A DNA stretch of 64,000 nt from Monodelphis domestica. Its lineage: Eukaryota > Chordata > Mammalia > Didelphimorphia > Didelphidae. The DNA is taken from positions 185,467,643 to 185,531,642 of the forward strand of contig NC_077228.1 of NCBI RefSeq assembly GCF_027887165.1, written 5' to 3'. The notes beneath the pieces are model-generated. The model was not told the DNA's origin, searched no databases, and was given only the letters and a program-made list of their open reading frames with translations. The number at the start of each line of letters is the position of its first letter. Position 1 is the first letter of the stretch. The position numbers were made by a program, and so were the translations under genes. Positions 22,136 to 33,450 of this stretch are shown one piece after another.

Positions 22136-22559
22136 TGTCTCATTTGGTGCTGGTGGCCTTGGTGGCCTCCTGCTTAAATTTAAACACCGCCTCTAACTTG
22201 TTCAGAAACTGAGTGCAGGAGCTGTGGCGGGGGATTGAAGGGCAGGAAAGAGCAAAGAGTCAAAACCATCATTCAGTACTAGTGGTGAGTTGGGGGTGTT
22301 CTAGGTAGCAACAGGAGCAAATTATTGAAATGATTATGTGTTGGATGACTAAGAAGGTCAGTTGTTCAACAGATGAGACCCATCCCATCTAGGGAGATTG
22401 CCTGAGATGAAGGAGGGAAGAGGCAACAGGGAATATTCATGCTAGGACCTGTCTTTACTCTTGCTTCTACCAGGGCTACAGTTTATTTCTCAATAATTGA
22501 GGTGCAGATTAAAGGAGCTTCTTTGCCAGCAATGTGAATCTGAAGAAAAACCATTGCTA

Positions 22560-22757
22560 TGGGACAACTAGGTGGCTCAGTGGATAGACAGCCAGGCCCA
22601 AAGACAGTGGGTCCTGGGTTCAAATGTGACTTCAGAGACTTTCTATCCATGTGACCATGGCAAGTTAGTTAACTCCATTTGCCTCACCCTTACCAATTTT
22701 CTGCCTTGGACCCAATATTTAGTATCACATTCTAAGACAGAAGATAAGAGTTGTGGG
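22560..22757 (+). mobile_element. SINE1/WSINE1-type SINE
   Basis: Order gggacaactaggtggctcag, ccaggcccaaagacagtgg, ctaagacagaagataagag, with a G-rich tail instead of an A tail. Confidence 0.88.
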
Positions 22758-22804
22758 GGGTGTAGGGGGGGAGGGGGAATAATCTACAATGTGGTTCATT
22801 AGGC

Positions 22805-23560
22805 TAAAGAAAAGCCAAAAGACAGCCCTTGGTTTCAAGGCACTCACAATCTAATGAGGAAGATGACATGCAAATAACTATGTATAAACAAGGCATATGC
22901 AGGATAAGGTAGATATAATTAATAGAGGAAGGACACTAGAATTAAGAAGGATTGAGAAATGCTTCCTTTTACAATTTTTTGTTAAATTTCATTTTTTCAA
23001 TTACACATAAAAATAATTTTTGACAATTGTTTTCTGACATTTTGTAATTCATATTCTCTCCCTTCCTTTCCCTCCCCTCCCCAGGCAGTAAATAGTCTGA
23101 TCTTTCCATAGTGCCGATGTTGTGACTGAAGACATATCACATATACCATAAAAAACTCATGGAGGAAACAAAGCAAAGATTAGCATACTTTGGTCTATAA
23201 TCAGATACCAACAGTTCCTTCTTTGGCTATGGTTAGTGTTGTTTGTTTTTATCCTGGATCCTTTGGGGCTATCTTGGAACCTTGTTTTGCTGATAATAGT
23301 TTAGTCCTTCATGGTTAATCATCATACAGTATTTGTTACTGTATACACTGTTCTCCTGGTTCTACTCACTTCACTTTCTGTCAGTTCGTGTAAGTCATTC
23401 CAGCTTTGGGAAAGACTTCTTGCAAAAGGTCAGATTTTAGCTAAGCTGGGAGGAAGCTAGAGAATGCAGAGGGCGGGAATAAGGAGAGAGAGAATTCTAG
23501 GCCTGAGGGACAGCCAGTGAAAATGTCCAGAACGGAGAGATGGGTATCATATGAGGAATA
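22805..23560 (+). repeat. Mammalian repeat of unnamed family, interrupted
   Basis: Part 1 (22,805-22,966) contains ggcactcacaatctaatgag and aggcatatgcaggataagg. Part 2 (23,412-23,560) contains cagattttagctaagctggg and ggacagccagtgaaaatgtc. The L1 3' end at 22,967-23,411 separates them. The same family appears at 36.1, 45.5 and 48.5 kb. Confidence 0.6.
22967..23411 (-). mobile_element. L1 3' end, reverse
   Basis: L1 3' UTR-like words tgttctcctggttctactca and ttcactttctgtcagttcg near the right side, A/T-rich tail on the left. It lies inside an older repeat, with imperfect flanking similarity (gaaatgcttcc / gaaagacttct). Confidence 0.65.
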
Positions 23561-23849
23561 GCAAAACGAAAGATATCAATAGTTTCTTAAAAGTACCTTC
23601 CTCTCATGTGGATTTTGAATCTGAGGTTCTATAAGACCCAGAAAGATTCCAACTGGATCCTCTCCTCTCTCCTATTTTCAGAAAAGGACTTCCAAACCCA
23701 AGGGAATTTGGTATTCACCAAGTAATATGGCAAGTAGTAATGATAGCTGAAATTTATATAGAGTTTTAAAGTCTGTAAAGTACTTTCCATATGTAACCTG
23801 TTTCTATTGTTTATCTCAGAATGAAGCAACACTGCTAAGTTAGAGACAC

Positions 23850-24600
23850 AAACAGAAAAGTAAGAGTCTCCATTCTCAAGGAGCTCCCATTTGAATAAAG
23901 AGACAACGATATAAAACGTTTCAGCTGCAAGTCAGATGGAAAAGTCCTATCGTGCCTCTTATTTAAATGCGTACCTCCTGGCACAATCATTCCAGTTTCT
24001 GATGTTGAATATTGAACAGTGCCAAGAACCTTGATGGTCAGAACTTTCTTTGCAAGTCGTCAGTGGCCGTGGCTGTAGCCCCTACAGGAGAACCGAGTTG
24101 CCAGGCTGCATCTCCACAACGGCTACTTGCATAGAGGATAGCGGAAGGCTATCTGTACCCATTAGGGTCTGAAGGGTGATGATGGTCAAGGAGGTGGTAC
24201 TGGTCTGACTGGCCTGGCACACAGTGACTCCCTCAGGGAGTCTTGCTGCTTCAGCTAGGTTGGCTTGTATGCTCTAGGTACAGTGGTTGGCAGAGATGAC
24301 TGGACCCTCTCCACTATTTTCCCGGATGATGGCTGTGAGGGCTGGACCACTTCCAGGGCTCCTGGGCTATCTGCAGTTATTGCTGGGGGGGGGGGGGGAA
24401 GGTGGGCCCCGTCTCCATTTGGATTTCTCCACTCAATGATGGCCCATGGGGCCTGGGCTAGAAGCAGATCTAGGGATTGATGGACACTGCTCTTCCTAAG
24501 ACTCTTGGGCTCAGGGTCCTAGGCTATCTTCATTAGAGTATGAGGAGAGAGAGTGGTCATGGTGGTGGTGGTTTGACATTCCCTGAGAGAGCCTTCCTGC
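23850..24600 (-). repeat. YBX3-like chimeric repeat, copy B
   Basis: On the minus strand, ATG-TCA at 24,579 is followed (next frame) by a Thr run, and DPEPKS at 24,518 matches DPAPKS of YBX3. The frame of DPEPKS is also that of KVLTIKVLGTV (24,047-24,015), the start of the cold-shock domain. 157 codons separate the two motifs, compared with 49 in copy A, because tandem units beginning agatagcc lie between them. After ttcaacatcagaaactgg the linker (acttttccatctgacttgc) and a tail (gggagctccttgagaatgg) follow. In-frame stops are present, so it is not a working gene. A G-run lies at 24,386-24,399. Confidence 0.65.
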
Positions 24601-24784
24601 TTTGGAGAGATAATAATAACTTAGTGTTGCTGTCAGAGCTCAAATAGGATAATAAAAACATCAATTGACAACAAATGTGAAATTTGATATTATATTGAGG
24701 AATTTCATTTAAGGACTTTCATAATTCCCTTGCATGCTTTCTAGTGTGTTAACCAGGAATAGGCATTTGGGAACTAGTGGAATG

Positions 24785-25300
24785 TGTGGGGTGTTCAGGG
24801 AGGACCAGCACCTCTGCTGTGAGGGCTTGCCGAGTCCTTTTCAGGGCTGCTCATCTGCCTTTGGTGTCCATCTGTTGCCCAGCTCTCTCTAAGAGGCGGT
24901 ATCATGCAGTGGCCACCCTCTAGTAAAACTGTCTCAGCAGATGGGCCAAACCAGACTGAGGGAAACTGACAAGCCTCAAATCCATCAGTAAGTTAGGGGA
25001 TGTCTACCCTAAGAAGACACTGCCCAGTGGAATGGGCAGATAGATGAGAACTATTTGTTCCAGTGCCCATGAAGGCATTGGAAGCAGGTGCTGTGGAGCC
25101 CTTAGAGCTTGGTCAGATGTGCATTGCATCCTGGGTCATCATAATCATCCTGACTTCTGCTTTGCCCCTGGACTTTGGGGATTCTGAAAAAGAGTGAGGC
25201 TGATGATTTTGTATAACTCAGCCTCACTTTAATTCATGCTCAAGTCAAGATGTCTCCCTGTGATGTTATTGGTCCTCTTTGAAACAAAAGACAAACAGTC
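24785..25300 (+). repeat. Dispersed marsupial repeat D, copy 1
   Basis: Shares ordered blocks with 59,330-59,785: gagggcttgc, ttttcagggctgctc, acaagcctcaaatccatcag, gtgaggctgatgattt, ggtcctctttgaaa and the end gacaaacag. The ending resembles the short tails of RTE-derived elements, but the family name is unknown to me. Confidence 0.7.
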
Positions 25301-26061
25301 TATTTGCAAAAAGGCAGAATAACCCTGCCCACATACAGTCTAATTCCTACTGTAGTCTCACCTGGTATGCATGCGTATACATGTGTATGTATCTTAAACA
25401 TGTTCCTGTAAATATAAAATCACGAAAAGTGTGGGGGAAATTAATAAGTGCTAATTTCCCTTAACATCTAGTGGAGAATACCCAAACAAAGACCTCATCT
25501 TTTAAATTTATTGATTTTTAAGCAGGTTCCTTCTGGTCACACCATTACAGGTGATTTAAGGTTAAGTATATTTGTAAACTGTTGACTATTGTTGTTTGAG
25601 GAAATAAGTTCTTGGGGGGAGGGCAGAAAAGTTCACTAATGTTTGCTTTTCTTGATTGTATGTCACCTTGCCTCATTTTCCCATCCTTATTCTGGGTGCC
25701 CTTGCTATCTCCAGTCTATTGTAAGAGGGAAAAATCAATCCCACAAGTGACAATGGAGGGCCAGGTCTGAAGAGATAGGAGGACAGACCCTGTTTAACTT
25801 CCAGTTCAGCAAACAAGTTTAATTTTGCTAAATAAACCATCCCCAAGGATTTAGGCTATTAAGTCTCTTGTGATTTTTGTCCTGTAATTCCAGAATGTGC
25901 TTCAGTGATTAAACAGAAAAAATTGATATCAATTGTTACAGATCCTATATTAGGACATGCCATTTTAACTCTCTAGCCCTCTTGAGCATCACTAAACCAA
26001 GTTTTCAAAAGACTAAAAAGACCCCAAATGGTAAAACTGGGCAAGGTTTTTCTTTTAGTTA
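25301..26061. other. Intergenic DNA without recognised features
   Basis: AT-rich. No coding signal or recognisable repeat seen. Confidence 0.5.
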
Positions 26062-26075
26062 AGCCTTACCATCAT

Positions 26076-26285
26076 TTTTTTAATTATTATTAAACCCTTA
26101 CCTTCCGTCTTAGAGTCAATACTGTGTATTGGCTCTAAGGCAGAAGAGTGGTAAGGGCTAGGCAATGGGGATCAAGTGACTTGCTCAGGGTCACACAGCT
26201 GGGAAGTGTGTGAGGCCAGATTTGAACCTAGGACCTCCAGTCTCTAGGCCTGGCTCTCAATCCACTGAGCTACCTAGTTGCCCCT
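26076..26285 (-). mobile_element. SINE1/WSINE1-type SINE with target-site duplication
   Basis: Full-length reversed copy (taaacccttaccttccgtct ... gagctacctagttgcccc). Direct repeats agccttaccatcat (26,062) and agccttaccattat (26,286) flank it. Confidence 0.94.
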
Positions 26286-26434
26286 AGCCTTACCATTATT
26301 AATCCTATAATTGATTAAAATCTTCAACATGCATCTAGAGGAAGGACATAAATGTTTCATGATGGTAGGTGTCTCTGGATCAACTTGACAAAGTATAGTA
26401 TCCTACAGAAGATATCATGAACAATGTGATGATC

Positions 26435-26600
26435 TAAAGAAGGTTAGGCTTGTTAGGAGGCCTGAGTTCTAGTACTGGCTCTGGTACTGGTTTACAGTGT
26501 GAATTTTGACAAGTCACATAATTTTTCTGAGCCTCAGTTTCCCCATCTTAAGTTGAGAGAATCAGATTAAATTATTTCTAAGTTCCCTTTCAGCCCTAAA
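26435..26600 (+). repeat. MIR/THER-type CORE-SINE
   Basis: Order cctgagttctagtactggc, gacaagtcacataatttttc, ctcagtttccccatcttaag. Confidence 0.75.
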
Positions 26601-26760
26601 TTGTGAAGGAAAGAAGGATGGAGGGGGAGAAAGGGAGGGAGGGAGAAAGAGGAGGAATACAAAAGGAAGGAAGGAGTAAGGGAGGAGTGAAGGATGGAGG
26701 ATGGAAAGAAGGAAGGAAAGGAGAGAGGAAGGAAGAAAGAAGACAGGGAGGGAAGGAAGC
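26601..26760. repeat. GGAA/GAAG purine microsatellite
   Basis: About 160 bases of almost pure purine built from GGAA, GGAG and GAAG units, ending directly at the MIR. It contains many GGAA cores (ETS-type sites). Confidence 0.93.
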
Positions 26761-27018
26761 ATTTACTAAGTACCTACTATGTGTTAAGTACCATAAAAAA
26801 TGCTTTTAAAATATGATCTCATTTGATCCTTATAACACCACTGGGAGGAAGATGCTATTATTATCCTAATTTTACAGTTGAAGAAGCTGAGACAGACAAA
26901 GGTTAAATAATTTGCCCAGGGTCACAAAGCTAGGAGGAAATATCTGGGGTCAAATTTGAACTTAAGTCTTCTTAACTCCAGGCTTAGTGCTCTGACCACT
27001 GTGCTACCCACCTATTTA
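26757..27018 (-). repeat. MIR, nearly full length, reverse
   Basis: From gcatttactaagtacctact through ttttacagttgaagaagctg and tgcccagggtcacaaagct to gctctgaccactgtgctacc. Confidence 0.88.
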
Positions 27019-27984
27019 GATTTCCTTATAGGCTGCTATACTGTGGTCTTAACTTAATTCTGGTTTCCAATACATAGAAAATGTTTCCTCTAATTATTTC
27101 ATCTCCAAATGAAAAATTAATTAAATAATGAAGAAATCACAGGCATAGATATCAAACATTTTGAAATTCAGGATACTTGGATCTTCTAAGCTTCATATAA
27201 ATGTATGAATAGTTGTCTGGATTGAATCTTGATGAAGTCTTGAATCTGTCTCCAGTTGGTTCCTGGGGAAAAGTATTTGGGAGCAATGGGCACAGTGTAA
27301 AGCGTCAAAGCATGATGAAGAGTGAAGGGAATTTGGAATAGATACAGATCTGTGATTGTTGTTGTGGGGAACTTCTGATAAGAGAATGTTCTCCACCTAT
27401 AGAGACTGCAAGTCATCTGTGACTTAGACTAGTCCTAGGGAGTTTGTTTGAGGTCCATGAGCCTGGCACAGGCAGTAGTCATGGGAGGCTTCGGTTATCC
27501 AAATAACTGCTGGCATTCTGTGCCAAAAGCAGAGCAGCTAATAAATTCTTGACTAGCCTTAATGATAACTTAATCCTTCTAACGACAAGAGGAAAGTCTA
27601 AACTGGATCTGATTCCAGGAAGGAAATAGTTCCCAGGGTAAAAATTGGTTTTGTGATAGAGGAGTGGAAAACCGGGCATAGTCTGACATGCGCCCTCTAT
27701 TTGAGGAAAGCAGATTTCAAAGGCTCATATGAATATAAACTGTATTTTCTCTTTTTAGATTAGAACATTTGCTGGGCATAGAACCATCTCATATCCTTAT
27801 TGAAAATAAAAGTAGTGCTGGAACAGCTATATAATTGTGTCTAAAGTCTATAACTTTTGCTTTTCAGTGCTGTTCTTTGACAATGTAAATTATATTAGTC
27901 TAAGCATTCACAGTGGAATAAAAAAAAAGGGGGGATGAAAAGCATGGAGCCAAGGTATTGACATGCAGTTGGATAGAAAGCCCT
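27019..27984. other. Intergenic DNA without recognised features
   Basis: No gene or clear repeat seen. Confidence 0.5.
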
Positions 27985-28155
27985 TGGAGTTCTTTAGCTT
28001 TTTTGAATCCTAGAGCCCTTCAGCAGTCTGGTGAAGTCAATGGACTCCTCAGGATGCTTTTAAATGCATGGAATTACAGAAGAAGACAGTGATTACAAAA
28101 CACAATTGACAAAATATTTTTTAAAACAAGTTCACAGATCCCAGGTTAAAAGGCC
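27985..28155. mobile_element. hAT-like DNA transposon remnant
   Basis: Begins gcttttttgaatcctagagc, contains ttttaaatgcatggaattac, and ends acagatcccaggttaaaagg. Same family as 31,935-32,105. The first and last bases are loosely inverted. Confidence 0.55.
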
Positions 28156-28284
28156 ATGATCTTGGGCACATCTTGGGCAGGATGAAGACTGAACTGAACC
28201 CAAGATTGAGGAGCAGGAGATTTGGGTGGTCAGATTTCAAATCAATTAATCCATTAACAAAAGAAAGTTGTCCAGGTACTTTAT

Positions 28285-28420
28285 CCTTAGGATCAAATAT
28301 TCACATTATCGGTATGATCCCGGGAAACTTGCTTACCCTCCCTAGGTCTCAGTTTCTCCAACTGTAAAACAAGGAGTCTGGATTAGCCTCTGAGTTCCCT
28401 TCTGGAATCTTGTAACTTTT
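28285..28420 (+). repeat. MIR/THER-type CORE-SINE
   Basis: ctaggtctcagtttctcca, actgtaaaacaaggagtctg, cctctgagttcccttctgg. Confidence 0.65.
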
Positions 28421-28489
28421 CACCTTTTACCCTATTTTTCCCCATCCTCCACCATAGCAGCCCTCATTGGTATGGAGAGGATAAATTGT

Positions 28490-28690
28490 GGGATCATAGA
28501 TTTAGAACTAGAAGGGATCTTAAAGGTCAACCAAGTAAACTCCTTAATTTTACATATGAGGAAACTGAGATAGAGGGGACCTAAGTAACTTGCCAAAAGT
28601 CACACAACCAGTAAATAATTAAACACTATTCAAACTCAGGTCTCCCTAACTCCAAGTCAGGAAGCACTTTATCCACCATCCCAGCTAGCT
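28490..28690 (-). repeat. MIR/THER-type CORE-SINE, reverse
   Basis: gatttagaactagaaggga, acatatgaggaaactgagat, caaaagtcacacaaccagta, gcactttatccaccatccc. Confidence 0.78.
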
Positions 28691-29559
28691 CGCCTAGGAA
28701 AATATCAGCAGCTGCTATAAAAGGACCAGGTCCTCAGGAAGTCGGCTTGAACTAAACAAATATACTCCCTGTAGGTTCTCTTCCTTCCTGGCCTGAATCT
28801 CTGCTTCAAAACGGTTATCCCAATGCAGCCTGCATAGACTCTAAGGATGCCCAGTCCAACTCCTCCTCTTTTGGATGATTCTCAGGTCCCAGAGCCAGGC
28901 CATCTTCTCCTCAGACTTCTATGGATACCATGGAGTGAGGTAGAGGTTGATTCTTTTCATTGTCATTGGCTTGAGTCCTCGTAGGTGTTCTTTATCCCAC
29001 GATAAGCAGTCAAAAGCCAATTTCTTTAGCCAGCCTATAGTAGTTATTGAAAACGTATTCACTAAGGGAGTTCATTTAGAAAAGATGATGCAAAAAGAGT
29101 CCCCTCACACATCTTTGACTCCCCTATGTACAGGGTTTTGGGGGGAAAGTGAGCTTAAAGCCAGAGTGCACATCTAGCAAAGGGGCCCCCAGTTGTTGGA
29201 CTCCCTTTTGCCCATTCATGGGATGGTCAAGAAGTTCCCCTTCACCATGATGTACTTTTAGTGAAGTCCACCTAGATAGACCTTGACTCCCAATACAGAC
29301 ACTGGCAACTGTTGATTTGAGAAAACTTTGAGAGTTCTGATGGGAAGATGGGAAGTCCCAAATCCTCTGAGTCCTCCAAAGCTCACAGTCTTCCTCCTGC
29401 CACAGGGGAATGTGGTGAAAATCCACACTTGCTCCAGGTTCTGGAATGCATCCCTTTTCAAAAGGTAGACATCATAATTCCTGGTATTTCAGTGCCCTGA
29501 AGACTCTGATAGCAACCTAGGCCTAGACTGACTTTTTAGTTTATACTTGCTCTCTTAGA
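28691..29559. other. Intergenic DNA without recognised features
   Basis: Open frames of up to 100 codons occur but have no recognisable similarity. No repeat recognised. Confidence 0.5.
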
Positions 29560-29745
29560 AGTATAGACCTAGAATGAAAAGGGACCTGAGAGATATCTAG
29601 TCCAACCCTACCTCGATTTTATAGATGCTAAAACTGTAGCCTGGAAAGGGACCACAATTTGCCCCAAATCACACAGCAGCACAGCCTGGATTAGAACCCA
29701 AGCCTTCTCTCTCCAAAACCAATATTCTTTCCTCTATACCACTCC
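29560..29745 (-). repeat. MIR/THER-type CORE-SINE, reverse
   Basis: gatatctagtccaacccta, ttttatagatgctaaaactg, ccccaaatcacacagcagca, ctttcctctataccactcc. Confidence 0.78.
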
Positions 29746-30439
29746 TAACTCAGATGAGGAGGGACTTTTCCCTCCCATGTCTTAGTCTTCCAAACACACC
29801 AGTCTTAACATTGGTTAGATTAGACACGAGCAGACATTCAAGTACTACTTGGGATATACTAAAGACTACTTAACATTTTTTTAAAAAGAAAGAAATCTGA
29901 AGAAATCCTCCAATATAAAGGTAGATCCTTTATGGAAGTGCATGAATGAACTGTTTATTGGGGTTGCAAGCTTCACCACTGGAAAGAATACCCCCATCAA
30001 AATAAACCACAAAATCACATGGCTGAGATAATCTTTGTTCAAAAATCTGAGCAACCTAGAATTTTTTTTTCCAACCAACTTGCTTTCTTTCTTGGAAGCT
30101 CACAAAAAATAGATGAAGCAGACTTTTTTCCTACTTGCTTGGCAAAAACACTGCTTGTCCTGGATGAGTGGTTATTTATAAGGCACACTTAGCTAGCACT
30201 TCAGTAAGGTGGGATCTCAGCTCAGTGATGTGTGCCACCTCTCCCACACAAACACACGCACATACACAGATACCAACACACGTCTCCGAACAAAAACCTT
30301 AGGGGAGAAGGGAATGATGAGCACAAGGGAAATGATCTGGTACCTTATCTTGTAGTTAATCATAACAACAATGACTCTAGAAGCTCTGGGTGGAGTATGG
30401 TGGCCCTCTACCATAGCCAGTGGATGAAGGCAGTGTGGT
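29746..30439. other. Intergenic DNA without recognised features
   Basis: A CA-rich patch lies at 30,240-30,285. Otherwise nothing recognised. Confidence 0.5.
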
Positions 30440-30900
30440 TGGAAGAGAGCTAGAGGCACAGGATTAAAGTCCAAATTCTGGATCTTTCACTTCTTACTAC
30501 CTAGGTGACCAGAGAAAACGCATGTTATTGTCTGAGTCTCAGTTTCCTCATAGATAAATTAGGGGGAAGGGTTGAACTAGATACCACTAAATACCTTTCC
30601 ATCTCTAAATCTATGATCTTATGATCATGTTAAACAAAAGAATTGGGCAAGTATGTAGACAATTATAACTAATAACTTGATAAGTATAATTCTACTCAAA
30701 ATTTACCTGCAGATGATCCAAGAATTAGGGTTAGAATGGACATTAAAGGCCAAGGAGTGCCAAGGAATATATCCTCATTTAATAGAAAAGTGAGGCCTAG
30801 CAAGTATGAAGGGACTTGTCTAAAACCACAAGAGTAGTAAGGAGTAGGCAGGATTCAAACCCAAGTTTTCTGACTCCAAATTCAGTGTGCTTCCATAGAC
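30440..30900. repeat. Two MIR/THER-type CORE-SINEs, opposite orientation
   Basis: 30,440-30,625 is plus strand (tactacctaggtgaccagag, tctcagtttcctcatagata, taaatctatgatctt). 30,720-30,900 is minus strand (ttagaatggacattaaaggc, ctaaaaccacaagagtagt, tcaaacccaagttttctgac). Confidence 0.7.
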
Positions 30901-31584
30901 TTTTTCTAATAAATCAAGCAAATAAGCAAGGCTCTTTTTTTTTCCTTGGGAAAAGGGAACATCAGATTTGACATCAGGGGACTTGGGTTTGAATCCTGAC
31001 TTTGTCTTTCTACCCATTTGGCCTTAAGGAAGTTACAATTAAAGCTGAAAATTTCACTAAGACTTTTGGCATCATAGTCCTACGACTTAGTACTTAAGAT
31101 TCAATTATTCACAGACCTAATGTGATCCTTTGGAAACTGGTCTGCTTTTCTTCTAACTTCAGTTGCTGATGCCAACCAGGTTAAAGCTGAATTGGAAGGA
31201 GCATTCCCTTAAATTTTGTTTCCAAACAGTGATAAGTCTTAAGCATTCCAAGTCAAACAGACCTTTGGGAACTGTGGATGTAGCTTTTTTCTCTGTCTTC
31301 TGTGAGGTTTAAAAAATCCCGTGCTTTTTTCTAGTTTGTGTAGAGCTTCTTACCTCTTTCTCTGTTATAAGAACTGAGCTGTTGGAATCTGATAGGTTAC
31401 AAGTACTGTTCTAACCCTTCCTTTATTTGGCAAAGTAGGATGCAAATAGAACTTTAACATCAGGAAAAGAAAAACAGAAGTATGTGTGTGTTTATGATGA
31501 TGATACTATACTATGATACCACCACTTTTCTGGTACTTTTAATGATACTACATTCTCTAGGTGGAGATGCCAAGAACTAGCATC
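30901..31584. other. Intergenic DNA, mostly unassigned
   Basis: A short MIR-like piece is possible at 30,965-31,035 (cttgggtttgaatcctgac). No gene seen. Confidence 0.45.
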
Positions 31585-31715
31585 TAGATGGGGGTCCCCA
31601 AACTACAGCCCAAGTGCCACATGAGGCCCCCTGAGGCCATTTATCCAGCCCCCACCGCACTTGTGCTCCTGGATAAATACATAACCAGAAAAACACCCCC
31701 CCCCCCCACACACAC
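31585..31715 (+). mobile_element. Charlie-type hAT fragment next to a C/CA microsatellite
   Basis: ggggtccccaaactacagcc, catgaggccccctgaggcca and tttatccagcccccaccgca are the start of a mammalian hAT/Charlie-like element, broken off at a C-run and (CA)n at 31,697-31,720. Confidence 0.55.
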
Positions 31716-31934
31716 ACAGGATGGTCATAGACCATATACCAAGAGTAAGAACAAAGCAATGGAAATCCCATATTGTCAATTGGTATGCATCCATACCATA
31801 CAGAATATCAAGAAAACTTCCTAAAATGCTTAAGTGTCCTCAGTGGCAGACATGTAGGAAAACTTAAAACAAAAGTTGCTCAGAATAGGCAGGCATACAC
31901 CATTAGAGAGATTACCCTCACTGAGATCCCTCAG

Positions 31935-32105
31935 TCTTTAGAGTTGGGGTCCTTAACCTTTTCAGGGACCCCCCTGGCAGTCTGAGGAACACAATGGACC
32001 CTTTCTCCAGATATTTTTAAATGCACAAAACAATTCTGATTACAAAGGAAATCAATTATATTGAAATGCTAGCAAAAATTAAAACGAAGAGTTTATAGAC
32101 CTCAG
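31935..32105. mobile_element. hAT-like DNA transposon remnant
   Basis: ggggtccttaaccttttcag, ttttaaatgcacaaaacaat, ttacaaaggaaatcaattat. Same family as 27,985-28,155. Confidence 0.55.
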
Positions 32106-32389
32106 GGTGAATATTCCTGCATGAGAATATTAGAGTATGGGCCAGTGAGCATCCGCATGCCTGAAGGTCCAAATTGTATTTCTTCTCTTTGTACAAAACA
32201 AAGGAGTCACATCTACAGCCCCCAAAACGTGTGTGTTTTAAACATTCCAAATAAAAGAAGATAAATGCTAAATACCAGTGAAGGCATATCACGATATTAA
32301 ACAGCAAGCTGCGAACCTGAAAGGCAGCATGAATTGTGGGATTGCACTGGGGCAGAGTGGGTAGGAAAAATGATGGGCGTGGATACCTG

Positions 32390-32590
32390 AAGAAATTGAT
32401 CCAATACTTACTGGCTGTGTAGCCCTAGGCAAGTCACTTACCCTTTCTGTTCATAAAGAAAAGCACTTTACAAATATTTGATTTCACCTTCACAACCACC
32501 TTAAGATTATCCCCATTTTGTAGATGAGGAAACTGAGGCAACCGGAGGTTAAGCGACTTTTTATGCCTCAGTTTCCTCATCCCTCATACC
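32390..32590. repeat. MIR pieces in both orientations
   Basis: 32,400-32,450 (ggctgtgtagccctaggcaa) reads forward. 32,460-32,560 (tatccccattttgtagatga, ggaaactgaggcaac) reads reverse. 32,565-32,585 (gcctcagtttcctcat) reads forward. Confidence 0.7.
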
Positions 32591-32759
32591 CTCCACCTGG
32601 AAACACTTGTGTAAATCTCGAGGAACTATAAGAAGGTGAGTTATTTATATTAAATGCAGGGCAGGATTTGGGATGGTTTTGATTCCCCTCCGGTGGGAGT
32701 CTGGGCAATGTATAAGGAACAAAGGAGATGATTCGTGTCGCTTTAAAAACAGCCCTTAG

Positions 32760-33450
32760 AAAACCCTTTGCACGTTAGTCAGACCCGCGTTCGGCAGGAT
32801 TCGGCACGTGTGCGCGGACACCTGCCATGAGAGTCGGCTCCTTTCTTCCAGATACTCCTGCTTCCCCAGACTGGGCTAACCATGACCTAACTTCTCCCTC
32901 CAGATATGGCTGTGGGTACTTTGGATCTCTTGTCTTGCCCCCGGGGCCCCACCCACGCTCGTGTCTGGGGAGTTGGGCTTCCTCGCGCACTCTTTCTACC
33001 GCCCGAGCCTATTCCCGCCCAGCTACAGTGGGCCAAGAACCAGAGAATCCACTCCAGCAGCAGCAGCGGCGCGCTCCCCGAACCGGCCCCGCCTCCTCCC
33101 TTCCCCGGTCACGTTGGCTGCAGAGCGCATCCCGGCTGCGGGGGCCTTCCAGAGGGAGGAGACGGGGGTAGCTGAGGGGAGAGGGGTCACGTGAGAGTAG
33201 GAGTCTGACCTACTTTCCCCCCCACCCCCCGCGGCCGACGCATGCGCAGAGGGCCACCTCCCCTGTTCTCTCCCGCCCCTAGCCCGAGAAATTCACATGG
33301 AAATACATGTGCCCTCCTCCCCACCCCCTTCTTTTCTCCGGCCGGGACAGGCTTGCACCTGGAGGCATTGGGCACAGCTGGAGGGGGTCAGCCTGTTTGC
33401 CACCTTCTACTAGCTGAACCAGTGGGTGCAACGGCTACGTTTCCTAAATT
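32760..33450. promoter_or_regulatory. Isolated CpG-rich island, candidate promoter
   Basis: About 700 bases of CpG-rich DNA in a very CpG-poor region, free of repeats. It carries two CACGTG E-boxes (32,805-32,810; 33,188-33,193 in ggtcacgtgaga), an NRF1-like gacgcatgcgcag (33,237-33,249), a CCAAT-less GC box ggccccgcctcc (33,086-33,097) and several CpG clusters. The motif set is that of a housekeeping-type CpG-island promoter. It lies about 30 kb upstream of HLF on the reverse strand. It could drive a non-coding RNA, an upstream alternative HLF exon or an unrelated short gene. The open frames across it show no recognisable protein. Confidence 0.65.

Noticed and set aside
24265..24480. Plus-strand open frame of 71 codons
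   Set aside because: It is the opposite-strand shadow of YBX3-like repeat copy B and crosses a G-run.
32827..33171. Open frame of 114 codons in the CpG island at 33 kb
   Set aside because: GC-rich DNA rarely makes stops. The product is Pro/Arg/Ser-rich with no familiar motif, and two other frames are open over the same bases. Kept only as a promoter candidate.
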